From contig NC_134838.1 in assembly GCF_965363235.1 (NCBI RefSeq), forward strand, positions 1,245,001 to 1,309,000: 64,000 nucleotides of DNA, written 5' to 3'. Made by a program: the position numbers and the translations under genes. A model generated the notes under the pieces. That model saw nothing but the letters and a program-made list of their open reading frames with translations, did no database searches and was not told the origin of the DNA. The DNA comes from Mytilus galloprovincialis. Lineage: Eukaryota > Mollusca > Bivalvia > Mytilida > Mytilidae. Positions 48,541 through 59,159 of the stretch are shown one piece after another; position 1 is the stretch's first letter; each line of letters starts with the position of its first letter.

Positions 48541-48769
48541 GATGTATGTTACTGAAGTTCTTCTGCAAATACAGGGCCACCCATATTACCAGTAGAAAGA
48601 CCCCAATAGATATACATTGTAAGAAGATGTGGTAAGCGTGCCAATGAGACTATTATCCATTCAAATCACAATTTTCAATTATCTTCAACTTCTACGGAAG
48701 ATTGGCTGTCAAAATGCTAACATTCCAGTTTTCAAAAACAGTTAACAGCAAATATAGATTCTCTCAATA

Positions 48770-48900
48770 ACAGACAACAAAATAGAAAATAGTCCTATAA
48801 CAGCTAACAAAGAATAAGACAATAACAGCTAACAGTAAATATATTTTCAGAATAACAGATAACAAAGAATTAAAATGCCCAATAACAGCATAACAGTGAA
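48770..48900 (+). repeat. AACAGATAACA-type short tandem repeat
   Basis: Variants of AATAACAGATAACAAAGAAT and AACAGCTAACAGTAAATA repeat about six times. Similar words lie at 47040-47130. Confidence 0.65.
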
Positions 48901-49578
48901 AACCAGATCGTATATGGGTCGTAGGGATAATCGGGAATTGGTCGGGTATGCACAACTATAGTTTAAAAACGTCCGAAATTTTCATTCCCTGCCGCCTCGG
49001 AGTGCCGGGGCATTTAGTGTTGCACTTGTCCGTATGTACGTTCCAACACTATTAGTTTCCGTTCTCTAATTTTATTTTGCCTGAAAGATTTTATGAAACG
49101 CCGTATACACAATGCTTTAATATTAACATAAAACAAAGTTCAAATGCGAATTAAGGTGGCCGTTCTTGTGTAATGACCCTTTATAATGTTATAATATATG
49201 CTAGCTGGACATAGTCTCCGTTTTTTTTGGGGTTATATTCAGCAGAAGGTCCGAGTAAAATCATACATTTAAAATATCTAACTAGAAATAAAGCAGTTGG
49301 ATTTGTGGGCAAGGTGGTAAGAGCTAGGAGAGACAGGTTAATAGCTGTGACGGAGCTTGAAGAGTGCAAAGAAGATGGTGTAGACAGCAACAGGCGCCGA
49401 GAAATCTAGGTGAGGCAGTGACTGACACGATGACCACTGTGTGGGCAGTATGGCAGACTTGCACTAACTCAACAAAGAGGAAACCAATGCTTATAAAAGC
49501 TTCCTCATAGTGGACACTTATATGTAATGGTAGTTTTATTGCTCTTTTTGGAGAAAGGACACCACAAAATGATATTTA

Positions 49579-50022
49579 GAATGAAATTCAAAACAGTGTG
49601 GCTGTGGCCATTGATTGACACATTAAATTCATCCATTGACTGGGACAATTTACGTGAACGTTTGTCTGTAACGACCACTGTTCACGACGTACCAACGATA
49701 GACATTTAAACTGTGGGGTCACCAAAGGTTTCTTAACGCCTTTAATTATAAAATAATTCGAAAAATTAATCAGGAATAACCTTTATGTTTTGATTTATAT
49801 AATTGATATAAATCAAAACATCGTGTTATTTCTCATTAATTTTTCGAATTACTTTATTAAGGTGTTGAGAACCTTTGGTGACCCCATAGTTTAAGTGTCT
49901 TTAAAAAGTACATAGTGAGCAGTGGTCGTTACATATAAACGTTCACCTAAATTGTCCTAGTCAATGGATGAATTTAATGTGTCAATCAATGGCCAGAGCC
50001 ACACTGTTTTGAATTTCATTCT
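49579..50022. mobile_element. Fold-back element, ~210-bp arms
   Basis: Centre near 49800-49803. The ends AGAATGAAATTCAAAACAGT (49579) and ACTGTTTTGAATTTCATTCT (50003-50022) are complementary. So are GTGGGGTCACCAAAGGTTTC and AACCTTTGGTGACCCCA, and the core TGTTTTGATTTATAT / ATATAAATCAAAACA with a 5-base loop. Confidence 0.85.
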
Positions 50023-50143
50023 ATCATTGGATTAGTACTTATGTTAGATAGAAATATACATAAACTTTACCACCCCTTGTCCTTGCTAACTTACAAGTAA
50101 AGCGAACCGTTTGTGTCATATATTGTGCATAAGTATTTAATCT

Positions 50144-50236
50144 ATGGTGGCCGGTTAAGGCCATTTCGTGTTTTCGCCTTTCATTTTCTATAGGGCGCAA
50201 ACGCGAAAACGCGAAATGGCCTTAACCGCCCACCAT
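50144..50236. repeat. Palindrome with GGTTAAGGCCATTTCG arms
   Basis: GGTTAAGGCCATTTCG on the left and CGAAATGGCCTTAACC on the right, extended by ATGGTGG/CCACCAT and TTTTCGC/GCGAAAA. The loop is about 20 bases. Strong hairpin potential. Confidence 0.85.
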
Positions 50237-50628
50237 ATTAATCAGTATTTCTCGAAGCTGTTATTTTAATGAAAGAAAGCAGGGTGATACCTAAATTTGA
50301 GTAATTTTTTAGACATTGTTTTGAGTTAAGACAAGCAAAAACAACTTCAGATAATTGATTTAATGGTAAAGTTAAAAAGAAATGCATCGTTTCAACTAAC
50401 AAACGACGAACAACAAACTGTAGATGCATTTGCAGCGAGTGTATAGTTTGCTTTCGTCTCATTTTTGTTTAAAATTACGTCAAAAAGTTCAAATGAAAAA
50501 AAATGGGTTACATGTTGCTTAGTTTTTAGTTTTCTATGTTGTGTGGACTGCTGTTTGTCTTCTCATCGGTTTGTTTTCGACCTTTGAGTTTGATTGGTCC
50601 TTTGGTGTCTGATGCCTCTCTTTTAAAA

Positions 50629-51236
50629 TGTTACCTCTCCTTGTAAAAGTTTAAGCTTGGTTCACACTGCCGATCAGATCAACTCGATCAAGCCCGATCA
50701 AGACAAATTACGTGATCGGGAGACTGGTCTGACTCAATCGACAAGGATGTTCGGGATAGTCTACCTTACTCGTCATCGATCTGACTTTCTACCCGAGAGT
50801 TTTTGAAATGTCAAAAACAATCGAGTAAGGACCGAGAAGCAAGTCACTCGAGAAGAGATCGAGAATTCGTCGAGTAGCGGTCGAATTGATCGGGAAAGGA
50901 TCGTGTAGAGATCGAGTTTGGTCGGAATACAAAAATTTAACCGATCAGTACTCGATCATTTCGATCTTTGCTCGACTAATGTCCGATCATTTCCAGACCA
51001 ACTAGACCAATACCCGATCCCTTCGCGACCACATTCGACCACTCTTCGATCTCTAATCGCCCATACACGAGAACACATGACTGCTACACGATTCTCTAAA
51101 AGTGTGTGCAGATCTGATTAACTCTCATAACTCTGCCTCCGCAAAAATATATTGGCAACATCATATTCAACTGTACAAAAATTCCTCTTTGTACAGTACG
51201 TGTCTTTACTTTTGCAAGGAGAGGTAACATTTTAAA
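50629..51236. mobile_element. TIR element with GTTACCTCTCCTTG ends, GATCG-rich core
   Basis: Ends ATGTTACCTCTCCTTG (50629) and CAAGGAGAGGTAACAT (51221-51236) are exact complements. The core (50655-51165) is dense in GATCG, TCGAG and CGATC words and has a diverged inverted copy at 54605-55075. No transposase ORF. Confidence 0.75.
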
Positions 51237-51262
51237 AGCGAGGCAAAAGACACCAAAGGAAC

Positions 51263-52362
51263 GGTCCTACTAAAAAGCGCCCGGAAGCGCCCGAGAGCGC
51301 CCGGGAAAAGAAAAAGCGCCCGGGGAAGGAAAATTAGCGCCCGGGATAATAAAATAATAATATTATATAACAATTATTTTTTTCCATAAAAAAAAAATCA
51401 TTGCTTGTTTTGTCCTTAATTATGATAAATTAGGATATGTACAATGCTACATCTAAAGTGCCGGTTGTTGCACTTTTGTTTTAGATATCAAATTTGTATA
51501 TAAATAAGTTAATAAATATAAATGAGAGTATATAGAAGAATCATGAACGATATTGTCCTCGATCAAAACGTATAGTTTGTTACTTAAAAATAATCAGTGC
51601 CCGAGGTCTAATATATTTTAGCAACTGCATGGTGAACACCTTTTTTATGCAGATGCTGGTAAAGATATATGATATCTTTTTATAAAACTACAACTGTTTT
51701 AATGGCAATGCTTATCAGGGTTTTAATGCTTAGTTTTAAATTTAAACCAAACTTCTGCTTTTTACCCCCTTGTTTTAACTACGGTACATGTATAGTACTG
51801 CTTTATTTGCTGATTTATTATGTGTAACTCTTTTAATTGTGATTAGATTAATATTTATTTGTGAAATTTAAGTTGTTTTTTACATTTGTCATTTTGATAT
51901 CGTTTTTGAAAAACATGTCTTTTGATGTCTTACATTTTGATATCGTTTTTGAAAAACATGTCTTTTGATGTCCTAAATTTTATAAATCTTCCGCATAAAC
52001 TGTGATCCATTATTATCTGTCTTTCAAAATAGTAGGTCTATTCATGAATGAATATATTATTGTTAAAATTGAAACATTTGTACTTGTTTTTGTGTTTTAT
52101 CACAAATGTCTATTATCTTAATTTGCAAATTACTTGTCTAAAATAAAAAAAAAAAAATCAATGTGCATAATTTATTTCATCGCCGGACACAAAGTTGTCC
52201 CATGCCAATAAAATATCTTTATAATTTACCCGGGCGCCTTTTCTTTTTTCCGGGCGCTATTTTTCTTCCCCGGGCGCTATTTTTTCTTCCCCGGCCGCTT
52301 TTTCTTTTCCCCGGGACCTTTTTTTTTCACCCAGGCGCTCCCGTGCGCATTTTAGTAGGACC
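51263..52362. mobile_element. 1.1-kb TIR element with 10-bp target duplication (MULE-like)
   Basis: The perfect 13-bp terminal inverted repeat is GGTCCTACTAAAA / TTTTAGTAGGACC. The direct repeat CCAAAGGAAC flanks it at 51253-51262 and 52363-52372, exactly adjacent. Removing the element restores the family-B sequence that stands intact at 50565-50605. Both subterminal zones carry several GCGCCCGG words in opposite orientation (51276-51360 and 52230-52345). The interior is AT-rich and holds no transposase ORF. A 10-bp duplication fits Mutator-like elements; the family is inferred from that alone. Confidence 0.85.
51888..51973 (+). repeat. ~42-bp tandem duplication inside the TIR element
   Basis: CATTTTGATATCGTTTTTGA plus AAAACATGTCTTTTGATGTC occurs twice back to back. 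Confidence 0.85.
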
Positions 52363-52372
52363 CCAAAGGAAC

Positions 52373-52510
52373 AATCAAACTTAAAGGTCGAAAACAAAGA
52401 GCCCAGCCATAGCAAAAAAACGAAAACCGACCAGAAGACAAACAGCAGTCCACATAACATAGGAAACTAAAAACTTAGCAACACATAACCCATCAAAAAC
52501 CTGGGATGAA
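52373..52510 (-). repeat. Family-B tail (minus), host of the TIR insertion
   Basis: AACAATCAAACTTAAAGGTC, GACCAGAAGACAAACAGCAG and CATAACATAGGAAACTAAAA: the complement of 50515-50605. Confidence 0.75.
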
Positions 52511-52744
52511 CTCAGGTGTTCCGGAAGGGAAGAATATCCAGCAATTTTTGCACCGGCCGATTTTTCAAATATAAATATTGTGCAATAACATTCATTATAA
52601 GACTGCTGACGACTAAGTTATTTTATGAAGTTGGTTTATAAGAACATCGATCAAGATTATATTAACCTGTTTTATGCGCTACTTTCTGTTTTGTCTTTCC
52701 GTTTTTTGTTTGTTTGCCCAGCAATGTTTGTACTAGTATCAAAA

Positions 52745-52830
52745 AAAGATGTAGTACAATTGCCAACGAGACAGCTCTTCACAGAACACCAAATGACATA
52801 GAAATGATTTATAACAATTATAGGTCACAC
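52745..52830 (-). repeat. Family-A repeat fragment (minus)
   Basis: AAAAGATGTAGTACAATTGCC, AACGAGACAGCTCTTCACAG and GATTTATAACAATTATAGGTC. Confidence 0.65.
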
Positions 52831-53109
52831 TACTTTTTTTTTTTGCATTCGAACTTTTTTACGTAATCTCACACAAAAAGGAGACGAAAGACATTTTTTT
52901 TTTTTATTTGGAGCGAAATTCGTTCTTACTCTAGAGATGCAAACAATTCAGCGTGCACACGTTTTGTTCATATGTTTCTGACATACTTTTGCAAAGTTTT
53001 CATAAACTTTGACAAACTATATAATTACACTCGCTGCTAATGCGTCTACTGTTTGTCGTTTTGTTAGTTCAAACGATGCATTTCTTTCTAACTTTAACAT
53101 TACATAAAT

Positions 53110-53290
53110 CAATTATCTAAACGTGTTCTTGCTTGTCATAACTCAAAATATCGTCTAAAATTACTAAAATTTCGATATTATCCTCCTTTATTTCATAAAA
53201 TAACAGCTATGAAAGAAAGGAGGGTAATACCTAAATTTGAGTAATTTTAGACAATATTTTGAGTTATGGAAAGCAAGAACATAACTCTTT
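53110..53290. repeat. Local palindrome centred near 53203
   Basis: GTTCTTGCTTGTCATAACTC on the left matches the complement of GAGTTATGGAAAGCAAGAAC on the right, with AAAATTACTxAAATTT / AAATTTGAGTAATTTT between them. The right half equals 50260-50345 in direct orientation, so this motif exists in three places. Confidence 0.75.
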
Positions 53291-54329
53291 TAAAAAAAGG
53301 CTTTATCATCACTATCTTCATACATTCATCTGATTAAGATGAAAAACTGTCAATAAAATTAAATATGCATAAAGGAGCGATGTCCTCTGTATCTATAATA
53401 TCTTCTTTGGAGGCTTTTTCCCCGCGTAATAAGTTCAAATAACAACAAACTGTGCATGCATTTTTGACAGTTCAGACAGGGTCAGCACACTCTGATTAAA
53501 CGATGCATTTGTTTCTACTAATTTAACGTTAAACAAACTATAACAAATGGCACTCAACGTTTACTAAACTTTGGTTAGAAAGAAATGCACTCTTGATCTC
53601 TTGATAGATATATGTAAAGTTGTAAACAGTTTCAGAAAAGGCATCACTCCAGGGGTCATTTCCAAAAAAAGAGCAATACAACTACCATTACATATCAGTG
53701 TCCACTATGATGAAGTTTTTATAAGCATTGCGTTCCTCATTGTTAAGTTAGTGCAAGTCTTTCATACTGCCCACATGTGGTCGGCGTGTCAGCCACTGCC
53801 TCACCTAGATTTCTCGGCGCCCGTTTCTGTCTACAACTTCTTGTTCATCTTCTTTTCACTCTCCAAGCTCCGTTACAGCTATTAACTTGTCTCTCTGAGC
53901 TCTTACCACCTTGCCCACAAATCCAATTCCTTTATTTCTATATAGATATTTTAAATGTATGATTTTACTCGGACCTTCTACTGAATAGAACCAAATATAC
54001 GGAAAATGTGTCCATGAGACACTGATAATACCCCAGCTAGCATATATAACATTATAAAGGGTCATTACTCAAGAACGGCCACCCAAATTCGCATTTGAAC
54101 TGGGTTTATGGTAATAAGGTGTTTCATAAAATTTGGTTGAGGCAAAATAAAATTAGAGAACGGAAACTAATATTGTTGGGACGTACGCACATACGTACGG
54201 ACGGACAAGGGTAACAAAAAATGCCCACTTCGAAGCGGCGGGGAATAAAATTTCGGACGTTTTTATACTAAAATTGTGCATACCCGACCAATTCCCGATT
54301 ATCCCTACGACCATATACGATCAGGTCGA

Positions 54330-55080
54330 TCTGGTCACGTCGAGATCAGACTGAGATCATGAAAAAGTTGATTTGGTCTACTGAGCTAGTCGAGTAAAGA
54401 TTGTGTAAAGATCGTGAACTGGTGAATTGATCGGAATTATCGAATAAGTATTCATTTTGTTGTCGGGATGGAGTCCTGATGGGGTCGTGAATTGTCGAGT
54501 TAAGGTCGTGAACAGTCAGTTGGCGGTCGGATAGAAGTCGTAAACTGTCCCGATCAAGAATTTGGTTGAGCTAGGTCGTGGAAATTTGGACAATCGGGTT
54601 CATTGTGTTGATCTGATCTGATGTTGCCATTTTTTTCGGAAGCAGAGTAATGAGAGTTAATCAGATCTGCACACACTTTTAGAGAATCGTGTAGCAGTCA
54701 GGTGTTCTCGTGTATGGCCGTGAAGTGAACAAGTGGTCGAATGTGGTCGCGTAGGGATCGGGAATTGGTCGAATTGGTCTGGGATAAAATAAATATAGAA
54801 GTCGCAGTGATCTGGAAGCGATCGGGCATTGGTCGAGTTAATCTGGAAATGAACGGACATTAATCGAGCAAAGGTCGAAATGATCGAGTACTGATCGGTA
54901 AAACTTTTGTATTCTGACCAAACTCGATCTCTACACCATCCTTTCCCGATCAATTCGACCGTTACTCGACGACTATCCCGAGCATCCTTGTCGATTGAGT
55001 CAGACCAGTCTCCCGATCACGTAATTTGTCTAGCTCGGGTTTCATCGAGTTGATCTGATCGGCAGTGTGAACCTAGCTAA
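54330..55080 (-). mobile_element. GATCG-rich element, minus copy
   Basis: AGAGTAATGAGAGTTAATCA, GATCTGCACACACTTTTAGA, GAATCGTGTAGCAGTCAGG, AGTCAGACCAGTCTCCCGAT and ATCTGATCGGCAGTGTGAAC are complements of blocks at 50655-51140. The peptide similarity of ORFs in both copies (HTREHxTATRFSKSVCRSD) results from this repeat. Confidence 0.8.
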
Positions 55081-55089
55081 CCTACCTAA

Positions 55090-56435
55090 CCTGGGACATT
55101 GGGTTTACACTGAGTACAACATAAGAACTATAAAATTCAGTTGAAAAAGGCTTAACTCATCAGATTGATACAAATAGAAATACAAAAACATGTAGATGTG
55201 ACTGGGTACTTGTACCGTCATGATGATCCGGCATGTTTTAATTACTTTGTTTTTTTTTCTTCTTCGCTGCCTTGTAAATATTGATTTTTTTTTAATTTGA
55301 TGGCTCAAAATAAATTGGAAAAAAACAAGCATGATGGCTTAGGCTAAATTACTTGTGTGTCTTATCCGGCCATGCTATTGAATCAGAATATAACTGTTGT
55401 TAAAAGATAATAATTTTTAATCACCCTAAGGACTTATGTACCAGATTAGAAAATATCCTGTAATACTGTATTATGATTACATTATGAATCAAAATATTGT
55501 CTTAATATTCAATTATATTTTTTTTATGATTTGTAATAATAACCACATAAACACATAAACACAAAGTTATCAATTGTAACAGTATTCAGACGAAGGTCAA
55601 CGTAAATGTCTGCTATTTATAATATTTGTGAATTGTTATAATGTAGAAATCGATGGCAGGGTATAATGATCTATAATTAATACAGAAATCCATTATATTG
55701 TAACATTCGGCACATATATTTTTACAATGATTTAAAGGTTTAGAAGAAAAACCTTTGTTAAGTTGAAAAGGTTACAAATATTTGAATTGGATATAGGAAA
55801 AGTACTATTATAGATGATAATGCAAATGTTAGAAAAAGACAATTGTGAACCCATTTTATATTTGAAAATATTTGAAAAAAAAAAAGAATAATTTTCATGT
55901 CAACTTAAGAAATGTCAGTAATAGTTTTTTGAATTCGTGCTCATCAGTTAACTAGAGAAAAGGCCGATATATAAGAATCGATCAAGAAAAGTATGTTATG
56001 GGCAATGTATAAATATGCAGTATCTTTTGTTTTATTGAATGTAAATGCATATGAAAAGGTTGGGAATTTTAGTATCAGTGAAACTTTTATTGTAAACATT
56101 TCCCTTATATTTCCAAGCACGAACAGTTTATTTGGTTGATGTCCTGAGTCTGAAAATGCTTATATACCAGTGTCGAGGTTTGGAAATAAAAGAAAATTTC
56201 CTTCAAGTGACGTCTAGATATACATGTAATTTATAGTGACACTGTTTTGAAAAGTTAGTATTCTGATCAATTTGTATACACCTTCTTGTATGGAGGAAAT
56301 TTATTTTTTCATTTATCATGGGCGTAATATATTTTAACATAACTGTATCATTAATATTAAAAAATGGGACCTTGATTAGATTTATTAAAGATGATTCGTT
56401 TTCGCTAACTATTCGTAATCTATCACTATATAGAA
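55090..56435. other. Intergenic, no gene seen
   Basis: AT-rich, no recognised repeats or coding blocks. Confidence 0.45.
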
Positions 56436-56439
56436 AAGT

Positions 56440-56600
56440 CAAATAGGATCCAAAAAGTTAAATTGACACCTTCAGAAAAGTCAAATCGGCACCGACACAT
56501 ACAGAAAGTAAAACCGGCATATACAGAAAGTAAAAATCGGCACATACAACAAGTAAAATCAGCATTTAAAGGAAAGTTAAATCGGCATGAATAAGGCTCC
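56440..56600 (+). repeat. ~28-bp tandem repeat (AAAGTCAAATCGGCA), about five units
   Basis: AGAAAAGTCAAATCGGCACC, AGAAAGTAAAACCGGCATAT, AGAAAGTAAAAATCGGCACA, AAGTAAAATCAGCATTTAAA and AAGTTAAATCGGCATG succeed one another. Confidence 0.8.
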
Positions 56601-56639
56601 GTGTAAAAGACCGTACTTTGACCTTTAATATATAGATAT

Positions 56640-56825
56640 AGGAAGATGTGGTGTGAGTGCCAATGAGACAACTCTATCCAAATGAATATTTATAAAAGTA
56701 AACCATTATAGGTCAATGGACGGCCTTCAACAATAGTTACTTGTTTTTTTATTGTTTTTTGTTTGTAAATTGTTACTAGTACTTGGATGGAAAGTTGATT
56801 CATTGGCACTCATACCACATCTTCT
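56640..56825. repeat. Two family-A ends in inverted orientation
   Basis: GGAAGATGTGGTGTGAGTGC at 56641 and GCACTCATACCACATCTTCT at 56806 face each other. GGACGGCCTTCAACAATAGT follows the left one. Together they form a ~185-bp hairpin-capable pair. Confidence 0.75.
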
Positions 56826-56889
56826 GATATCTATATGATACAGGAAAGTGTTGAGTATGGTTACACAGCACTTCATAAAATATATATAT

Positions 56890-56975
56890 GGACGTCGCAC
56901 TTTTACTATAATACCAAGGATTTGTATGGTCTTTCTATACAAATCCTTGATAATACTAAAGTGAAGTCTATGTAC
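56890..56975. repeat. Hairpin with CAAGGATTTGTAT arms
   Basis: CAAGGATTTGTAT (56915-56927) and ATACAAATCCTTG (56937-56949) are exact complements. The match extends imperfectly outward through TTTACTATAATA and GATAATACTAAAGT. Confidence 0.75.
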
Positions 56976-57224
56976 ACACTAAGGGCGGGGTGGTCCCTAC
57001 TATATTTCAATCACTCAATCATGATAGTATGATAAATGTCAAATGAAATCTAGCACATTATTAAGCAGGTTACATGTAATGATATTTCAGAGCTTTACTG
57101 CGTGCTAGATGTAGGGCATAGCAAAGTCCTCGACTTTAACACTCAAGCCTATTAAACGTTGTAATATTGAGGTTGCACATATGGGCTAAATAAGCAGTCA
57201 AATATGACCTGCGTAAGCAGTTGT

Positions 57225-57720
57225 GGATCAGATGTTATCTATTGATGTAGATCTGGTAACATTTCCCGCATATCGATGTTCAGGGCATCCATAAATGGTT
57301 GTCTGGCTGTCTAAACTGACATAGGACAAGAAAGTGAGTTCTGTCCTCTGGTCCTTGTTTACACAGCGGACAAGATGGGTCTACCTGGAATTGGTTAAAA
57401 CGATGTCTATTTGCTTGTAATGCTAATGTGTATACTCCAATTGCATCTACATTTTACTGACGCTTTTTTTTTTTATTGCAAAGGTATCAGAACCAGCACT
57501 ACTCCAAATCAGATGTGTTTTGCCAATTGAAAGACGGTCAATGTCTATGAATTTTAAGGATGGCTTGGTTTTAGCTTCCAACTTTAATTTTTGTTCCCAA
57601 TAACTGTTCACAAGGTTTTTCCAAGTAGATTTTCCTGGCGGATTTTGCAGTAAGTCATAGCATGAAGGAATGATTTTGTCATACGTTCTTTCTCAACAAT
57701 AGGGTTATATGTCAGTATTT
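57225..57720 (-). mobile_element. LINE 3' fragment with CPLC zinc-knuckle motif
   Basis: On the minus strand: KLEAKTKPSLKFIDIDRLSI, GKTHLIWSSAGSDTFAI (a T run breaks the frame), DAIGVYTLALQANRHRFNQF and DPSCPLCKQGPEDRTHFLVL, then CQFR and PFMDALNIDMREMLPDLHQ. The C-x2-C...H-x-C pattern after an RT is typical of the C-terminus of many invertebrate LINEs. No catalytic RT blocks remain. Confidence 0.8.
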
Positions 57721-58300
57721 TTGTTCACTTATAGAATTTGAATTTCTGATGTCAGCTATCTTTTAGCAATCGCTATAAACCATTAATTGATATATGATTT
57801 TGAGGTCAGAGAGTCATAAGCATACATACATAGCTGCTTATAATTTGGCTTGCACAAAAGTGAACATGCGCAGCATATGAACCTACACTGAATGTTTTAG
57901 GTTCCAATCCTGACCAGGACTAACAGAGACTTGATAACTGTTATTTGCTGCTTTGCTTTTTAATACACAGCACAAGAACAGAACAGTAGGCACATTCCCC
58001 ATTTCAATTCTCAATTTTACTGTCTATTTTCTAAGGACTACGTTAACCTTGTCCGGATGTGCTTGTAATATTTCCCACTGGAATTTATATTTTGACCATA
58101 ACAATTTACAATGAAATCAAAGTATTCAAGCTTTGAGTTAAGCCATTTCAATAGATATTTTATAGTATGCCTTTAATATTAACACAACTGTCAGGGGTTT
58201 GGGTGAAGGTTGGCGCCTGTTCAAACGTTAAGAAACAAAGCAATTGTATGCACATGTCCTTAGTCAGTAGTGTTTAGTGGTTTTCCTGTTTGATATAACT
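57721..58300. other. Intergenic, no gene seen
   Basis: A family-H fragment lies at 57985-58020 (CACATTCCCCATTTCAATTC). Otherwise nothing recognised. Confidence 0.45.
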
Positions 58301-58301
58301 C

Positions 58302-58430
58302 ATGTGATTCTCATTTTTATATAGATGTATGTTCCCTGTTTGTATTATTTCACATTAGTCATGTGATTCTCATTTTTATGTAGATTAGGCCGTATGTTCC
58401 CTGTTTGTATTATTTCACATTAGTCATTTT
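58302..58430 (+). repeat. ~60-bp tandem duplication
   Basis: CATGTGATTCTCATTTTTAT, then TATGTTCCCTGTTTGTATTA and TTTCACATTAGTCAT occur twice, the second copy with a short insert (TAGGCCG). Confidence 0.85.
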
Positions 58431-58572
58431 GCGGCCCTAATACAGCTGGCTGTTGGGTGTGAGCCAAAGCACCATTTTGATTTTGAAGGGCGTACTATTT
58501 GTGGACTTTTCACACATAGTGACTTAGATGGAGAGTTGTCTTATTGACACTCATACCACATCTTCATATTTC
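58430..58572 (+). repeat. Family-A related repeat
   Basis: TTGCGGCCCTAATACAGCTG, GATGGAGAGTTGTCTTATTG and CACTCATACCACATCTTCAT. Confidence 0.7.
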
Positions 58573-58894
58573 ATATTTCCCCATAACCAAATACTTGACA
58601 GTATTTAAATAGTGATGGATACAAGATGCTTTAATCTACAATGTGACTTTGATCCTTGACCCTAAACATGACCAATCATTAGGGGTTTGATAAGATTGTA
58701 TGCTAGACTGAACTTCTATTGTCTATAATTTCTGGCTATAGCATTTCATTTCATCCTTTCTATTAACAGAGGTCAAGCACTTCACATGACCTAGCAGTTG
58801 ACAAAGCTAAATAAACACTAGGGCATTTGCACCTTTAAATCTGCCTTCATATTAAACAGTATTACTTTTTAGAAACAGTCGGATTCTGTATGGA

Positions 58895-59112
58895 TGTTGC
58901 TGTCCCAAGTCAGGAGCCTGTCAGTGGTTGTCGTTTGTTGCTGTGTTATATAATTGTTTTTTCATTCACTTCATAATTAGGCCGTTACATTTCTTGTTTC
59001 ACATTTTGATTTCAGAACCTTTTGTAGCCGACTATGCTGTATGGGTTTTGCTCATTGCTAAAGGCTGTAGCTGTTAATTTCTGTGTCATTTGGTCTCTTG
59101 TGGATAGCCGTT
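58895..59112 (+). repeat. Family-A interspersed repeat
   Basis: GTCCCAAGTCAGGAGCCTGT, CAGTGGTTGTCGTTTGTTGC, ATTAGGCCGTTACATTTCTT and TTCTGTGTCATTTGGTCTCT; the 3' end is cut short. Confidence 0.85.
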
Positions 59113-59159
59113 TCTTCTGGTTTTGACTTATGCAAGGAAGTCTAGTTATTAATACAAGT

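Larger units (their letters stand above)
48905..54330. repeat. Composite inverted repeat with ~0.63-kb outer arms
   Basis: Left arm 48905-49530 is the reverse complement, with divergence, of right arm 53680-54330. Matching pairs include GGGTCGTAGGGATAATCGGG with CCCGATTATCCCTACGACC, GGTCCGAGTAAAATCATACA with TGTATGATTTTACTCGGACC, and ATTTGTGGGCAAGGTGGTAA with TTACCACCTTGCCCACAAAT. Inside lie further inverted pairs (50260-50470 with 53025-53210; 50515-50640 with 51232-51262 plus 52363-52510) and nested elements listed separately. ORFs in the arms are mirror copies and not genes. Confidence 0.85.

Noticed and set aside
49181..54065. ORFs at 49227-49409 and 54065-53856 sharing EGPSKIIHLKYL and GFVGKVVRA, suggesting a conserved protein
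   Set aside because: They sit in the two outer arms of the inverted repeat, are short, and are not extended by any exon; repeat-derived.
50918..54953. Two ORFs on opposite strands sharing HTREHxTATRFSKSVCRSD, suggesting a duplicated gene
   Set aside because: They lie in the inverted GATCG-rich repeat; similarity extends through non-coding flanks and equals the DNA-level repeat.
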